A stretch of 64,000 nucleotides of DNA from a candidate division WOR-3 bacterium (GCA_039804165.1 JBDRZZ010000007.1:8626-72625), one strand, 5' to 3'. Positions 26,292-35,967 are shown, counted from the first letter of the stretch. Translations and numbers: made by a program. Notes: generated by a model not told the origin, from the letters alone.

Positions 26292-27842
26292 ATGGAGGAT
26301 TTGAGTCTTTTTGTTACAAATTTTATAAAGGCAATTAAAAATCATAAATTATATCAGAAACTATCAGATACAACGAGAGATTTTATAGATAAAAGTTATT
26401 TGAGTCTAAAAAAAGTTCAGGAAAACTCTGGGCCTGTGGTTCTTTTAATAAATGAAGATAAAATTATTAGCGATTCAAAAGTGTTGCATTCTGACCCAAA
26501 ACGTATCACTTCTGTTCCTCTTTTTCTGTATCGGAATGGAATAAGGTCTTTAACTTTTCTTGAAGGGATAGAGAAAGAAGAACTTGAGTCTTTAATAAGA
26601 ATTATTGCAAGTAGAGAATATTCCTCTAAGGTCGGACTCTTAGAAGACCTATGGGAAGAAAAATTCCCTCATATCATTTATCATGCTGTGGAAAAAATGA
26701 AAGGAATAAGTGAATATGAAGATATAAAAATTCCAAAAGGGATAAAAAGTGATGAGATTGCGATTCTTTCTGTTAAAGTTGGAGAAAAGGAATCTTCCGA
26801 AGGGAAAAAAGCCTTAGGATTGAGTTACAAACCGAAATTTTCTTTAGATAGAGAGAATGCTTATTTTCTATTAATTGAAAGTATTAAAGATCTTCTCTCT
26901 TACGAGAAAGTCTATAGAAGGAGAAAAAGTCTTTATTCAATTCTTAAAGATTCCATTCCTAATTTTCTATCTAGTGGGAACATTTCTGCTTTATATCAGA
27001 CGAAAAAGTTGTTAGAAAGTATTGAAGAGAATAAAAGAGATTTTATTGAGAGTATTGAAGAAATCAAAGAAAAGCTGACTTCTGAGGAAGCTCTACAATT
27101 ATATGTAAAGAGCTTATCCTGTGCTGCTTCAAGTAAAATAAAAGAGGAAGCTGTTGAACTAATCGAGTTTGTTGGTATAAAAGCGGTTGATAGCTTAATA
27201 AATGAACTTGAGATCACAACAGATTTTATAGTTAAGGACTTAATTTTATCCATATTGAAAAATATATTTGCGGGACACAAGGAAAAACTTAAGGCAAAAC
27301 TCTTTACTGTCTCAGATGAAGTTTTTAAGATTTTATTGCTCATTATAAAGAAATTAAAGGATCCATATTTTATTCCATGTTTAAAAGAATTATTTGAAAA
27401 AAGGAATTCCATAGAGGTCCAAGAAATACTATTTTCTCTCTTACCAAGAAAAGAACTCTTACAATATTTAAGTCATCCCAACTCTGATGTAAGAACAATG
27501 GCTCTTGAAAAGCTTAAAGCAATATGGGATCCAGAAGAATTTGAAATCATAAAGAATATAATAATCTCCAAAAATTTTTGGAATCTTCCTAAAAATGAAA
27601 TAAAAGCCCTTTTAGAACTTCTTGGCTCTCTTTCTACAGACGACGCAATAAAAATCTTTAGCGATATTCTTCGTAAAAGACATTTATTTAATGAAAAAAT
27701 TTATGAGATTAAAGAAATGGCTCTTTGGATCCTCTCTAAAAACAAAAATGAGAAAGCCCTCCAGATTATTTCACAGTATAGAAAAAGAAGACGCCTTAAA
27801 AAAACAGTTGAGGAGATCTTAAAAAAATATGAAAGAAAATGA
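26292..27842 (+). CDS. HEAT-repeat-like helical protein paired with an HD-GYP protein
   Basis: 516 residues. The N-terminal ~110 residues (KAIKNHKLYQKLSDTT..., LLINEDKIISD, RNGIRSLTFLEGIEKEEL) resemble the N-terminal domain of the HD-GYP protein that follows. The remainder is all-helical with HEAT-like repeats in the C-terminal half (for example SHPNSDVRTMALEKL). No catalytic motif is seen, so a scaffold or regulator role is inferred. It ends inside the next gene (14-base overlap). No ribosome-binding site lies upstream of the ATG; the predicted start of transcription is within a few bases of it. Confidence 0.75.
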   Translation: MEDLSLFVTNFIKAIKNHKLYQKLSDTTRDFIDKSYLSLKKVQENSGPVVLLINEDKIISDSKVLHSDPKRITSVPLFLYRNGIRSLTFLEGIEKEELESLIRIIASREYSSKVGLLEDLWEEKFPHIIYHAVEKMKGISEYEDIKIPKGIKSDEIAILSVKVGEKESSEGKKALGLSYKPKFSLDRENAYFLLIESIKDLLSYEKVYRRRKSLYSILKDSIPNFLSSGNISALYQTKKLLESIEENKRDFIESIEEIKEKLTSEEALQLYVKSLSCAASSKIKEEAVELIEFVGIKAVDSLINELEITTDFIVKDLILSILKNIFAGHKEKLKAKLFTVSDEVFKILLLIIKKLKDPYFIPCLKELFEKRNSIEVQEILFSLLPRKELLQYLSHPNSDVRTMALEKLKAIWDPEEFEIIKNIIISKNFWNLPKNEIKALLELLGSLSTDDAIKIFSDILRKRHLFNEKIYEIKEMALWILSKNKNEKALQIISQYRKRRRLKKTVEEILKKYERK

Positions 27843-29163
27843 TATCAGAAACTTCATTTTATATTTCTCTTCTTCTCTCCATATAGCGCGGGTTTTTCAA
27901 ACAAAAAGTAGAACTCTTTATCATCATGTAGAAAAAACCCACCAATTTTTAGAATCTTTGTTTAAAGATTTCAACAAGATAGAAGTCTCTATTTCTGATA
28001 ATCACCTCTTCTTTAATAATGAAAGAGCAAATGTTGAAATGGGTTTCATGGAAAGATATATTTCTCTTATTCATGATCTAAAAACATTAGAGATAGGAAC
28101 GATCTTTTTCCCAAATCTTCCTCCTATTGAAGAGCTACTATCTCTACTTTGCTGTTTAGGAAAGAAACTCGCTTCATCCCGTCATTCTTTTGAAGAAATT
28201 TTAGCTGAGTTAGAAGAAGAAGGAGTAAAATCAATAATAATAAGGAGAATAGAGAATGTAAAACAGAAAGAAGACATCCTTGCTTCAGTAAGGGAAGAAG
28301 CTGTTTCTACTCTTCTTGACGCAATTTCTTATTTAAAGAGGATTTCCTCCGAAGAGGAAACCAATATCTATGAGGCCCGAAGGATTGTAAGGAAATTTTC
28401 TGAACTTCTTCTTAAAGAAAGAAGTTATTTGATCGCCTTAACTATAATCAAAGATATAGGTTCTTACACCTTTAATCACTCTGCCAATGTTTGCATTTTA
28501 GCTATAGCAATGGGGATAGAGCTTGGGCTTACAAGAAAAGACTTATTTGAACTTGGAATTGCAGCGCTTTTCCATGACCTTGGCAAAATAGATATTCCTG
28601 GAGATATTCTAAATAAACCTGATATCCTTACTAATGTTGAATACGAAAAGATGAAACAACACCCTTATCTATCCGCTGAAAGAATAATTTTCTTAAAAGG
28701 AATTGACGAAGTTCCTGTTTTTGCTCTTAGAGGCATTCTTGAACATCACATTGATTATTGTGGAACAGGTTATCCCGATTTAAGCATAAAAAAGCCAACT
28801 CTTTTTGCCAGAATTATAAGAATCGTTGATTCCTATGATGCGATGACAACTCCCCGAGTTTACCAAGAGGTAAGAACTCCTTTTGAAGCTGTCAAGTATA
28901 TAATAAAAAGTAAGGAAATTTATGACCCTTCTTTAGTTAAGATATTTTTAGATATAATGGGGATTTATCCTCCTGGCTCAATAGTTCTTCTTGAGGGAGG
29001 ACTAAAAGGGGTAATGATTTCTGATAAAGAAGTCGCTGTTGTGCATAAAGGAGAGATTAAAAAGAGCTTCCCAAAAGAAGTCAAAATTATAAAAGCTCTA
29101 TCTCCTAACGAAGTTGATTTTGACCCTTGTGCTGTTTTAACGGCTGTGGCTCATCATAACTAA
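27829..29163 (+). CDS. HD-GYP domain phosphodiesterase
   Basis: 444 residues: an N-terminal sensor-like domain (~1-150) shared with the upstream protein, then an HD-GYP domain (~190-375). Motifs include FNHSANVCILA, FHDLGKIDIP, MKQHPYLSAE, LEHHIDYCGTGYP and DSYDAMTTPRVYQ, so the metal-binding His/Asp set and the GYP triplet are intact. HD-GYP proteins usually hydrolyse cyclic di-GMP (some act on cGAMP). Activity here is inferred from motif completeness. The 3' end overlaps the convergent flippase-like gene by 59 bases. Confidence 0.92.
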   Translation: MKENDIRNFILYFSSSLHIARVFQTKSRTLYHHVEKTHQFLESLFKDFNKIEVSISDNHLFFNNERANVEMGFMERYISLIHDLKTLEIGTIFFPNLPPIEELLSLLCCLGKKLASSRHSFEEILAELEEEGVKSIIIRRIENVKQKEDILASVREEAVSTLLDAISYLKRISSEEETNIYEARRIVRKFSELLLKERSYLIALTIIKDIGSYTFNHSANVCILAIAMGIELGLTRKDLFELGIAALFHDLGKIDIPGDILNKPDILTNVEYEKMKQHPYLSAERIIFLKGIDEVPVFALRGILEHHIDYCGTGYPDLSIKKPTLFARIIRIVDSYDAMTTPRVYQEVRTPFEAVKYIIKSKEIYDPSLVKIFLDIMGIYPPGSIVLLEGGLKGVMISDKEVAVVHKGEIKKSFPKEVKIIKALSPNEVDFDPCAVLTAVAHHN

Positions 29164-30124
29164 GTTTTTGCTTCTTTCTTAATTTAGAGAAAAGGCGAGT
29201 TAAAGAAAACCCCCCAATTATCATCCAAAGATATCCAGTGAAGAATCTCCAAAGAATAACATAAACTCCAAGGATTGACTGAGGCATAAGTTCTTTAAAC
29301 AATCCATATGCACTCCCCTCAGCAAGACCAGAAGCTCCTGGGGTAGGCATAAAGGCTAAAGCATAAGTTAAAATGATCTGGATAACCGTGGCTTTTATGA
29401 AATCTACACCAACCCCCAATCCACGAATTAGAAAAAAGGCAATAAGAAAATTAAAGAAAAGAGAAATAGCTGTTAGGATGTATGCTTTTGAAAAATCTTT
29501 TTTCCTTTTGAAAAACTCTTTCCCTAAAACTTCTTTGAATTCTAAAATTCCTTTAAAAAAATTACCCTTCAATTTTTTTATGAACCATTCAGTTTTCAAA
29601 AGAGCAAATATTAAGAGTAAAACAAGTAAACCATAAAAGATAGAAACGTATTTAATAATCCCCTGGATTATCCCTTTTGTAAAATAAACTCGATAATAAT
29701 AGATAAGAGGAATTAATAATGGAAGCACAAGTGCAGATAAGAGTCCCCGAGTGAATATTGCCACACTTGCTTCTGGAATGGTAATATTTTCTCTTTTACA
29801 TAAATATAACTGAAGAGGTATTCCTCCAACCTGAAAAGGCGTAATCCCTCCTAAGAAAGCCCCCCCTATTGTGTAATAAAAAGAACCAGACCAACTTAAA
29901 TTTTTCCCCATAGCTTTTATGATATAACGAAGCCTCCATATATTAAAAAATTGACTAAAAGAAGAGGAAAGAAGCGTAATCCCAATAAACAATGGAGAAA
30001 TTAATTGAAGCCCCTTTTTTGTTTCTTTACTAACAGTGGTTAAAAGAATTACAGTTATTGAGAGAAAACTTATAAAAAGGAATAATCTAATACCTTTATA
30101 GAAACCTTTCTCTTCAAAATTCAT
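29105..30124 (-). CDS. LPG_synthase_TM/UPF0104-type membrane protein (flippase-like)
   Basis: 339 residues with about eight hydrophobic segments. Motifs such as GGITPFQVGGIPLQLYL and FMPTPGASGLAEGSAYGLF match the lysylphosphatidylglycerol synthase transmembrane domain family (TIGR00374), whose members move or modify lipids. In this cluster, with a GT28-like glycosyltransferase and an epimerase coupled upstream, a role in a glycolipid pathway is likely. The start overlaps the epimerase stop by one base (TAATG). Its tail reads antisense through the end of the HD-GYP gene. Confidence 0.85.
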   Translation of the reverse strand: MNFEEKGFYKGIRLFLFISFLSITVILLTTVSKETKKGLQLISPLFIGITLLSSSFSQFFNIWRLRYIIKAMGKNLSWSGSFYYTIGGAFLGGITPFQVGGIPLQLYLCKRENITIPEASVAIFTRGLLSALVLPLLIPLIYYYRVYFTKGIIQGIIKYVSIFYGLLVLLLIFALLKTEWFIKKLKGNFFKGILEFKEVLGKEFFKRKKDFSKAYILTAISLFFNFLIAFFLIRGLGVGVDFIKATVIQIILTYALAFMPTPGASGLAEGSAYGLFKELMPQSILGVYVILWRFFTGYLWMIIGGFSLTRLFSKLRKKQKLSYDEPQPLKQHKGQNQLR

Positions 30125-31209
30125 TAAAATCCTTTAATTTCTCCTTTTTTATAAAGAGTTGATTGAAAGTCACAGGTTTCCTCAAGAATTGTTCTAAGGT
30201 CTTTTTCAAAATCCCAATTTGGGAAGTGAGCTTTGAATTTCCTTACAGAACTTATATACCAGATGTGATCTCCTATCCTATTTTGTTCTTTATATTCGTA
30301 ATTCAATTTCTTCTTTAAAATTTCTTCCACAAGTTCTATTGCCTCAAGCATTGAACAATGTGAAAATCTACTCCCTCCAATGTTATATACTTCTCCAATT
30401 TTTGGGTTTTTAAAGAAATGATAAAAAGCATTAACAAGATCATAAGAATGGATGTTATCTCTAACCTGTTTCCCTTTATATCCATATATAAGATATTTTT
30501 TCCCAGTAATTGCACACCTCACAATATAGGAAAGAAACCCATGAAGCATTGTTCCAGAATGAGAAGGACCTGTAAGACATCCTCCTCTAAAACACACGGT
30601 TTTCATACCAAAATATTTTCCATATTCTTGAACAAGGATATCCGCCGCTAATTTTGAGGCTCCAAATAGAGAATGAAGGCTATAATCAATACTCATTGTC
30701 TCATCTATTCCGTTATAATAAAAGTGGTCTTCTGGCAATTCATATCTTTTCTCTAACTCAATTAGAGGCAAAGAGTTCGGGGTATCTCCATAAACTTTAT
30801 TGGTAGATGTAAATATGAATACAGCTTCAGGAACAATTTGTCTTGTCGCTTCAAGGAGATTCAAAGTCCCATTCGCATTCACTGTAAAATCTGTGAAAGG
30901 CTCCCTTGCCGCCCAATCATGAGAAGGTTGTGCTGCAGTGTGAATTATGCAAGAAGGTTTATATTGAGAAAAAATTCTCCTTATACTTTCGAAATCTCTT
31001 ATATCAACATCATAATGGATATAATCTTTCTTATAGAGTTTTTTCAATCTCTCTATATTCCAGGAGGTAGAAGCTTCCTCTCCAAAGAAATATTTTCTCA
31101 TATCGTTATCTATACCTATTACCTTGAAACCCTTTTTTATAAAGAAAGTCACAGATTCTGATCCAATAAGTCCACCTGAGCCTGTAACAAGTATTATTCC
31201 ATTATCCAT
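30124..31209 (-). CDS. NAD-dependent CDP-paratose 2-epimerase-like (RfbE/Tyv family)
   Basis: Extended SDR of 361 residues. It has the NAD site [11 protein letters not shown], the family-specific [15 protein letters not shown] segment, STNKVYGD in place of the usual S-S-x-x-VYG, the [12 protein letters not shown] stretch that supplies the catalytic Lys, [10 protein letters not shown], and the [13 protein letters not shown] motif near residue 240. These match CDP-tyvelose (paratose) 2-epimerases of O-antigen pathways. The exact nucleotide sugar is not proven because related epimerases share much of this pattern and no paratose synthesis genes are in view. It overlaps the glycosyltransferase upstream by 8 bases. 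Confidence 0.87.
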   Translation of the reverse strand: MDNGIILVTGSGGLIGSESVTFFIKKGFKVIGIDNDMRKYFFGEEASTSWNIERLKKLYKKDYIHYDVDIRDFESIRRIFSQYKPSCIIHTAAQPSHDWAAREPFTDFTVNANGTLNLLEATRQIVPEAVFIFTSTNKVYGDTPNSLPLIELEKRYELPEDHFYYNGIDETMSIDYSLHSLFGASKLAADILVQEYGKYFGMKTVCFRGGCLTGPSHSGTMLHGFLSYIVRCAITGKKYLIYGYKGKQVRDNIHSYDLVNAFYHFFKNPKIGEVYNIGGSRFSHCSMLEAIELVEEILKKKLNYEYKEQNRIGDHIWYISSVRKFKAHFPNWDFEKDLRTILEETCDFQSTLYKKGEIKGF

Positions 31210-32341
31210 AAAACTCCTTCCTGATAAATTCTATAATTTTTTCTGTTGCATAGAGATTTCTCTCCCCAAAAAGGAGAGAGTTTTTTTTAATTCTTTCGAT
31301 TGTTTCGGGTCGTAAGAGAAGTTCCCGGATACATTTACCAACATCTTCTCCTCTTTCAACCCAAACCCCAGCTTCCTCTTCTTCAAGAAGTTCTGCAAAT
31401 TTTGTCTCCTGAAGTGAACCTGCAAGAGGAGTAACAAAGATACCCGGTTTCCCTAAAGCTGTTAATTCAGCAATTGTAACAGAACCGGGCTTTGTAACAA
31501 TAAAATCTGAAGCCCACATCCAATCATAAATATTTTCGGTAACCCCTCTTATTAATAATTTATATGGATATTTTATCTTCCCTACTTCCTTTTTCCCTTC
31601 AATATTTTCTCCAAAAATACAAATTGTTTGATGAGGGATTTTTATTCTCCCAATAGAGTCAAGTATTTCAATAAAATTTACCATCTCGCCAAGTAGACCA
31701 CCCATAATAAGAATTGTTGGTAATCCCATTTCTATTCCTAAAGATTTTCTTAAGGAGTCTTTTTCTTTTTTAAAAACGGTTCTAAAACCCTCTCTTATTG
31801 GAATTCCTGTAATAAAAATTTTGTTTGCTGCTACTCCATATCTCAATAATTCTCTCTTCACCAGTTCATTCGGCACAAAAAAAAGATCAATATTTTTATC
31901 TACCCATAATCCATGAGCAACAAGATCTATTATCACAGTATATACTGGAACCTCAAACCACAATTTTAGCAATCCAGCAATAGCATTTATTTCTGGTTGA
32001 ATTGATATAATCAAATCTGGTCTCTCAAAACTTGAAAGAAGTTTTCTCTTAAGGTTACCAGTTTTAAAAATTAAAGAGATTATTTTTTTATAAGGAATAA
32101 GCAAAGAACTCCTATTTTCCTTTGCAGATTTATAACACACTTTTGTTATCTTTCTCAATTTTAAATCTGCGAATCTTCCAAAACTGTCAAAAAAAGAAGC
32201 CAATGAACAGAAATCCAGAAAATTTATGCATACACTCTTAAATTTATCCCTATAATAATTCATTATGTAGGCGAAGAGACTCTCTGCCGGATATCTATGT
32301 CCTCCTTTTCTTGAACTATAAACAATCCAAAGATTCTTCAT
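31202..32341 (-). CDS. MurG/MGDG-synthase-like glycosyltransferase (GT28 type)
   Basis: 379 residues from the ATG at 32341. It has the N-terminal acceptor domain of MGDG-synthase-like proteins ([14 protein letters not shown], then [11 protein letters not shown]), and a C-terminal nucleotide-sugar domain with [10 protein letters not shown], a [19 protein letters not shown] motif and a [11 protein letters not shown] stretch. Members glycosylate diacylglycerol or other lipids. The start was moved from a TTG 21 bases upstream because that codon lies upstream of the TATAAT box of the promoter. No ribosome-binding site is present. It heads a three-gene glycolipid operon. Confidence 0.87.
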   Translation of the reverse strand: MKNLWIVYSSRKGGHRYPAESLFAYIMNYYRDKFKSVCINFLDFCSLASFFDSFGRFADLKLRKITKVCYKSAKENRSSLLIPYKKIISLIFKTGNLKRKLLSSFERPDLIISIQPEINAIAGLLKLWFEVPVYTVIIDLVAHGLWVDKNIDLFFVPNELVKRELLRYGVAANKIFITGIPIREGFRTVFKKEKDSLRKSLGIEMGLPTILIMGGLLGEMVNFIEILDSIGRIKIPHQTICIFGENIEGKKEVGKIKYPYKLLIRGVTENIYDWMWASDFIVTKPGSVTIAELTALGKPGIFVTPLAGSLQETKFAELLEEEEAGVWVERGEDVGKCIRELLLRPETIERIKKNSLLFGERNLYATEKIIEFIRKEFYG

Positions 32342-32350
32342 ACAGCGAGA

Positions 32351-32379
32351 ATTATAAAACAAAAATTTAAATATGTCAA
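32351..32379 (-). promoter_or_regulatory. Consensus promoter for the glycolipid operon; near-leaderless
   Basis: TTGACA, 17 nt spacer, TATAAT on the minus strand, a perfect consensus. The -10 box ends 9 nt before the ATG at 32341, so at most a few bases of leader are expected. Confidence 0.75.
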
Positions 32380-32418
32380 CCCATCTTTATTATTCTTAAG
32401 GAAAGTTTAAAAAAACTC

Positions 32419-32452
32419 TTGACATCTATCGTATTTTTCTTAAATTTATAAT
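32419..32452 (+). promoter_or_regulatory. Candidate promoter for the DnaJ-like gene; leaderless layout
   Basis: TTGACA at 32419 and TATAAT at 32447-32452 with a spacer of 22 nt, longer than ideal; TAAATT at 32441 would give 16 nt. TATAAT ends 6 nt before the ATG at 32459. Confidence 0.45.
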
Positions 32453-32458
32453 AAAACA

Positions 32459-33082
32459 ATGGAATATTTTAGATTATTAGGCGTTTCTGAAGACGCTAGT
32501 GAAGCTGAAATAAAAAAGGCATATTATAAACTCGCTGCAAAATATCATCCTGACCATTTATCTCCAGAAGAAGCTAAAAAGGTCCTACCTTATTTTCTGA
32601 AAATAACCCGTGCTTATCTTACCCTTAAAGATCCAAAAAGAAGAAATGAATATATAAGACATTGTAAATTAGGGATATTTGAAGAAGAAGAAGAAAGAGA
32701 AAGAAGAGAAAGTAGAGAAAAATTGTTTGAGCAAGGGTGTAAAATCCTTTCTGCGGACCCTTTAAGAGCTTCAAAATATTTTAGAAAAGCCTTTGCACTT
32801 GATAAGAATAATGAAGTTTATAAGAGTTATTATGGTCTATCTTTGGTTCTCTCAGGATTGGATGGTAAAGGCATAGATCTTTGTCTAGAAGCTGTATTAA
32901 ATAAAGAAAGCGCGGACCTCCATCTTAACTTAGCCAAATGTTACGCTAAGCTCGGTAAATATAGACATGCTTTAGACCATGCAAAAAGAGCTCTTAAACT
33001 TGATAGAGATCACTTACAGGCAAAGAATTTCTATGAGAAGCTAAAAAATCACGGTGGAGGGAGCTTTTTTAAGAGAAAATAG
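32459..33082 (+). CDS. J-domain protein with TPR-like C-terminus
   Basis: 207 residues. Residues 2-67 are a J domain with the HPD tripeptide (AAKYHPDHL), so it should stimulate a DnaK-type ATPase. A charged linker (EEEEERERRESREK) leads to about 120 residues of TPR-like helices (ASKYFRKAFALDKNNE, LNLAKCYAKLGKYRHAL). There is no Gly/Phe or zinc-finger region, so it is not the general DnaJ co-chaperone but a specialised J protein. No ribosome-binding site precedes the ATG. It lies just upstream of the comEC-like gene. Confidence 0.9.
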   Translation: MEYFRLLGVSEDASEAEIKKAYYKLAAKYHPDHLSPEEAKKVLPYFLKITRAYLTLKDPKRRNEYIRHCKLGIFEEEEERERRESREKLFEQGCKILSADPLRASKYFRKAFALDKNNEVYKSYYGLSLVLSGLDGKGIDLCLEAVLNKESADLHLNLAKCYAKLGKYRHALDHAKRALKLDRDHLQAKNFYEKLKNHGGGSFFKRK

Positions 33083-33087
33083 TTTTA

Positions 33088-34398
33088 GTGAGCGTAAAAG
33101 AATTTCTTAAAAAAAGACCTGCATTACTTCCTTTCTTTACCTTTGTATTAGGACTTTCCGTTGGGGCATTTTTAGACTTAAGAATATTCCTTATAGGGAT
33201 CTGCTTTTTTTCCATTTTTTATTTTATAAAAAAAATAGATATATTTCTCTTTATTCTTTTATTTTTTGCTGGAGGTTTATACCAACAAATTGGTTTCCAA
33301 CATATAGGAGAAAGGATAAATTTTAAAGGAATTTATTTTGGAGACAGGATAATAGACCTTGTTTTAGGAGAATTGTATCTAAGAACACCAAATAAAGAAG
33401 GCTTCTTTATTAAAGGCAAGGGAATTATTGAATTTAAAAATGGTTATTCTAAGCTAAAGGATATTAATATAGAAACCTCTTACCCAACAATTTTTAATAA
33501 AATTTTTTCTTTAAGGGACTATTTTGATTACAAAATTCAAAAGTATTGTCCAGGAGATGTCGGAAAAATTTGTTCGGCTCTTTCTCTTGGGAAAAGAGAT
33601 AATCTTCCTTATTCCATCCAAAAAAGATTCAGAACCTGTGGTGCTGCTCATCTTTTAGCAGTAAGTGGTTTACATATAGGGATTACTTTCACAGTGGTCT
33701 TCATTTTTTTGAGAGCTTTTCAATTAAAGAGGAATATCTCCCTTTTACTATCACAATTATTTATATTCTTTTATGCTCTCCTTTCAGGTTTTCGGACACC
33801 CGTAATTAGAGCTTCAATAATGTCTTTTTTTTGGACTATTGGAGAAATAAGAAACAAAAATATCGATCTTTTAAATATTCTCTGTGTAACAGGCCTTTTT
33901 ATGCTACTTTTAATCCCTAAAAGCTTATTTACAATAAGTTTTCAATTATCTTTTTTAGCTATTTTTTCAATTTTTATTATGTTTAATCTATTAAAAGAGC
34001 AATTAGAAAAAATACCAAACAATTGGTTTAAACATTGGATTTTACTTCCCTTTTTTATAACCTTAAGCGCCCAAGTTGGAACTATTCCTTTAATTGCTTT
34101 TTACTTTGGTTATGTTCCTTTACTCAGTCTTCTTGCGAATCTAATCCTTATCCCTTTAACAGGAATTTTAATCTCAGGATGCTTTATGTTGTTACTTCTC
34201 CCTTTTCTATCTGAGATTACAGGTAATTTTCTCTGGTTAGTTGGCTTTATATTTAATAAAATAATGATAGGAATAGAAAATTCCCCTTTTGCAATTTTAA
34301 CTCTTCCAGAAAAAGACTATAGATGTTTTCTTTTGTATATAGTTTATTTAATTCTAATTTTTACTTTCTCAAGGAAATATGGAAAAAGCAAAGAATAA
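33088..34398 (+). CDS. ComEC/Rec2-like competence channel protein lacking the metallo-beta-lactamase domain
   Basis: 436 residues with N-terminal membrane helices, a DUF4131-like soluble part and the ComEC core helices containing HLLAVSGLHIGI and LSGFRTPVIRASIM, the hallmark of the DNA-uptake channel. Full-length ComEC ends with a metallo-beta-lactamase domain of about 250 residues that is absent here; the next gene begins inside the 3' end of this one (20-base overlap), so the short form is not caused by a downstream frameshift remnant. The start is GTG, five bases after the J-domain gene. With comM in the window, DNA uptake is plausible. Confidence 0.88.
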   Translation: MSVKEFLKKRPALLPFFTFVLGLSVGAFLDLRIFLIGICFFSIFYFIKKIDIFLFILLFFAGGLYQQIGFQHIGERINFKGIYFGDRIIDLVLGELYLRTPNKEGFFIKGKGIIEFKNGYSKLKDINIETSYPTIFNKIFSLRDYFDYKIQKYCPGDVGKICSALSLGKRDNLPYSIQKRFRTCGAAHLLAVSGLHIGITFTVVFIFLRAFQLKRNISLLLSQLFIFFYALLSGFRTPVIRASIMSFFWTIGEIRNKNIDLLNILCVTGLFMLLLIPKSLFTISFQLSFLAIFSIFIMFNLLKEQLEKIPNNWFKHWILLPFFITLSAQVGTIPLIAFYFGYVPLLSLLANLILIPLTGILISGCFMLLLLPFLSEITGNFLWLVGFIFNKIMIGIENSPFAILTLPEKDYRCFLLYIVYLILIFTFSRKYGKSKE

Positions 34399-34900
34399 AA
34401 GAGAATTTCATTACTGCCCTATTTGTGGAAAAGAGCTTTGCCTTAGTTTCATAGAAGGAAGAAACAGAAAAAATTGTGTTTATTGCGGTTTTGTTGATTA
34501 CAAAAATCCTCTTCCTTGTGTATCAATTGTAGGTTTCAAAAAGAACAAAATAGTTCTTATAAAGAGGGGTATAGAACCTTCAAAAGGAGAGTGGGCTCTT
34601 CCTTCAGGATTTATGGAAGTAGGGGAAAGTCCTGAAGAAGCGGCATTAAGAGAATTTTATGAAGAAACTTCTTTAAGAGGTAGAATTGTAGATCTTCTTG
34701 GAGTTTATTCTCAAAAAATAGAAATATATGGGGATCTTGTTATAATTACTTTTCTTGTTGAAGTAACAGGAGGAAAAGCAAAAGCTAGAGATGATGCAAT
34801 AGATGTGGATTTTTTCTCTTGGGATGAACTACCTGAATTGAAACAAGAAATTTATAGGGATGCTATAAGAATAGCTAAACATATTTTAGAAAATTTTTAA
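34379..34900 (+). CDS. Nudix hydrolase with N-terminal zinc ribbon
   Basis: 173 residues. The N-terminal ~40 residues carry CPICG and CVYCG, a zinc ribbon as in NudC-type and related Nudix proteins. The Nudix box is complete: GFMEVGESPEEAALREFYEE with the following TSL, so metal-dependent hydrolysis of a nucleoside diphosphate derivative is expected. At this length it lacks the second half of NADH pyrophosphatases, so substrate is uncertain. It overlaps the comEC-like gene by 20 bases. Confidence 0.88.
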   Translation: MEKAKNKREFHYCPICGKELCLSFIEGRNRKNCVYCGFVDYKNPLPCVSIVGFKKNKIVLIKRGIEPSKGEWALPSGFMEVGESPEEAALREFYEETSLRGRIVDLLGVYSQKIEIYGDLVIITFLVEVTGGKAKARDDAIDVDFFSWDELPELKQEIYRDAIRIAKHILENF

Positions 34901-34967
34901 ATAAAGAAATTTTTTACTTGCATAAACAAACTTATTTAATAAAATTAGAAAGAAAAAGGAGAGTTAC

Positions 34968-35951
34968 TTGTCTAAAAAGAAAATTTTAATCTGTGGAGCT
35001 GGAGGTTTCATAGGGAGCCATATGGCTAAAAGGCTATATAAAGAAGGACACTTCGTCCGGGCCGTTGATATAAAATGGGATGGTTTTATGGAAGAACCTT
35101 ATTATTCAGAGAAATTAACCCTTGATTTAAGAGACTACAAAAATTGCTTAAGAGCAACAAAAGGAATTGAGTTGGTATATCAATTTGCAGCAGATATGGG
35201 AGGAATTGGATATATAACAAAAGTTGGGGCAGAAATTATGAAAAACAATTCTCTTATAAACATTAACATAATTAGAGCTTCTATTGAAAACAAGATAGAA
35301 AAAATATTCTTTTCTTCTTCGGCATGTGTCTATCCAGAATATAAACAATTGAGCTCAAAAGTAAAACCTCTAAAGGAAGAAGATGCAATCCCTGCTCAAC
35401 CAGATCAATTTTATGGATGGGAAAAATTATTTGCCGAAAAGCTCTATGAAGCTTTTGGAAAAGACTATAGACTAAATTTTACTATCGCACGTTATCATAA
35501 CATATACGGTCCCTTCGGAGTATATGAAGGAGGTAGAGAAAAAGCTCCTGCAGCTCTCTGTAGAAAGGTAGCTCTGGCCTCTAATCCAGGAGAGATTGAA
35601 ATATGGGGTGATGGGAAACAAACAAGATCTTTCTGTTATATAGATGATTGCATAGAAGGAAGCATTAGATTAATGAATTCCGAGTTTAAAGGACCATTAA
35701 ATATTGGTTCAAACGAATTAGTGACAATAGACGAAATGGCAGATATAATAATTGAAATTTCTGGGAAAAAAATTAGTAAAAAATACGATCTTTCAAAACC
35801 CCAAGGGGTTAGAGGGAGAAACTCTGACAATACTCTAATCAAAAAGGTCCTTGGATGGGAACCTTCTATACCTTTAAAAGAGGGCCTTAAAAAAACTTAT
35901 AATTGGATTGAAAAAGAAATCCAAAATCAAAGAATAGAGAAAAATTTATAA
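34968..35951 (+). CDS. GDP-mannose 3,5-epimerase-like NAD-dependent epimerase
   Basis: Extended SDR of 327 residues. Features that set GDP-mannose 3,5-epimerase apart from other SDRs are present: ADMGGIGYI, the acid/base cysteine in SSACVYPEY, YGWEK with the catalytic Tyr and Lys, RYHNIYGPFG, GGREKAPAAL (second acid/base lysine), and PQGVRGRNSDN near residue 288. The reaction gives GDP-L-galactose and GDP-L-gulose, which would feed a surface polysaccharide here. The start is TTG with AAGGAG 5-6 nt upstream. The initiating sugar-phosphate transferase gene follows. Confidence 0.88.
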   Translation: MSKKKILICGAGGFIGSHMAKRLYKEGHFVRAVDIKWDGFMEEPYYSEKLTLDLRDYKNCLRATKGIELVYQFAADMGGIGYITKVGAEIMKNNSLININIIRASIENKIEKIFFSSSACVYPEYKQLSSKVKPLKEEDAIPAQPDQFYGWEKLFAEKLYEAFGKDYRLNFTIARYHNIYGPFGVYEGGREKAPAALCRKVALASNPGEIEIWGDGKQTRSFCYIDDCIEGSIRLMNSEFKGPLNIGSNELVTIDEMADIIIEISGKKISKKYDLSKPQGVRGRNSDNTLIKKVLGWEPSIPLKEGLKKTYNWIEKEIQNQRIEKNL

Positions 35952-35967
35952 AATATTCCAAAAAAAC

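Noticed and set aside
32342-32362. TTG start seven codons upstream of the GT28-like gene
   Set aside because: The TTG codon is upstream of the consensus -10 box, so it should not be in the RNA. The ATG at 32341 is kept.
34380-34400. Frameshift that removed the C-terminal domain of the comEC-like gene
   Set aside because: The next gene overlaps the stop and codes for an intact zinc-ribbon Nudix protein. No metallo-beta-lactamase remnant is present downstream.
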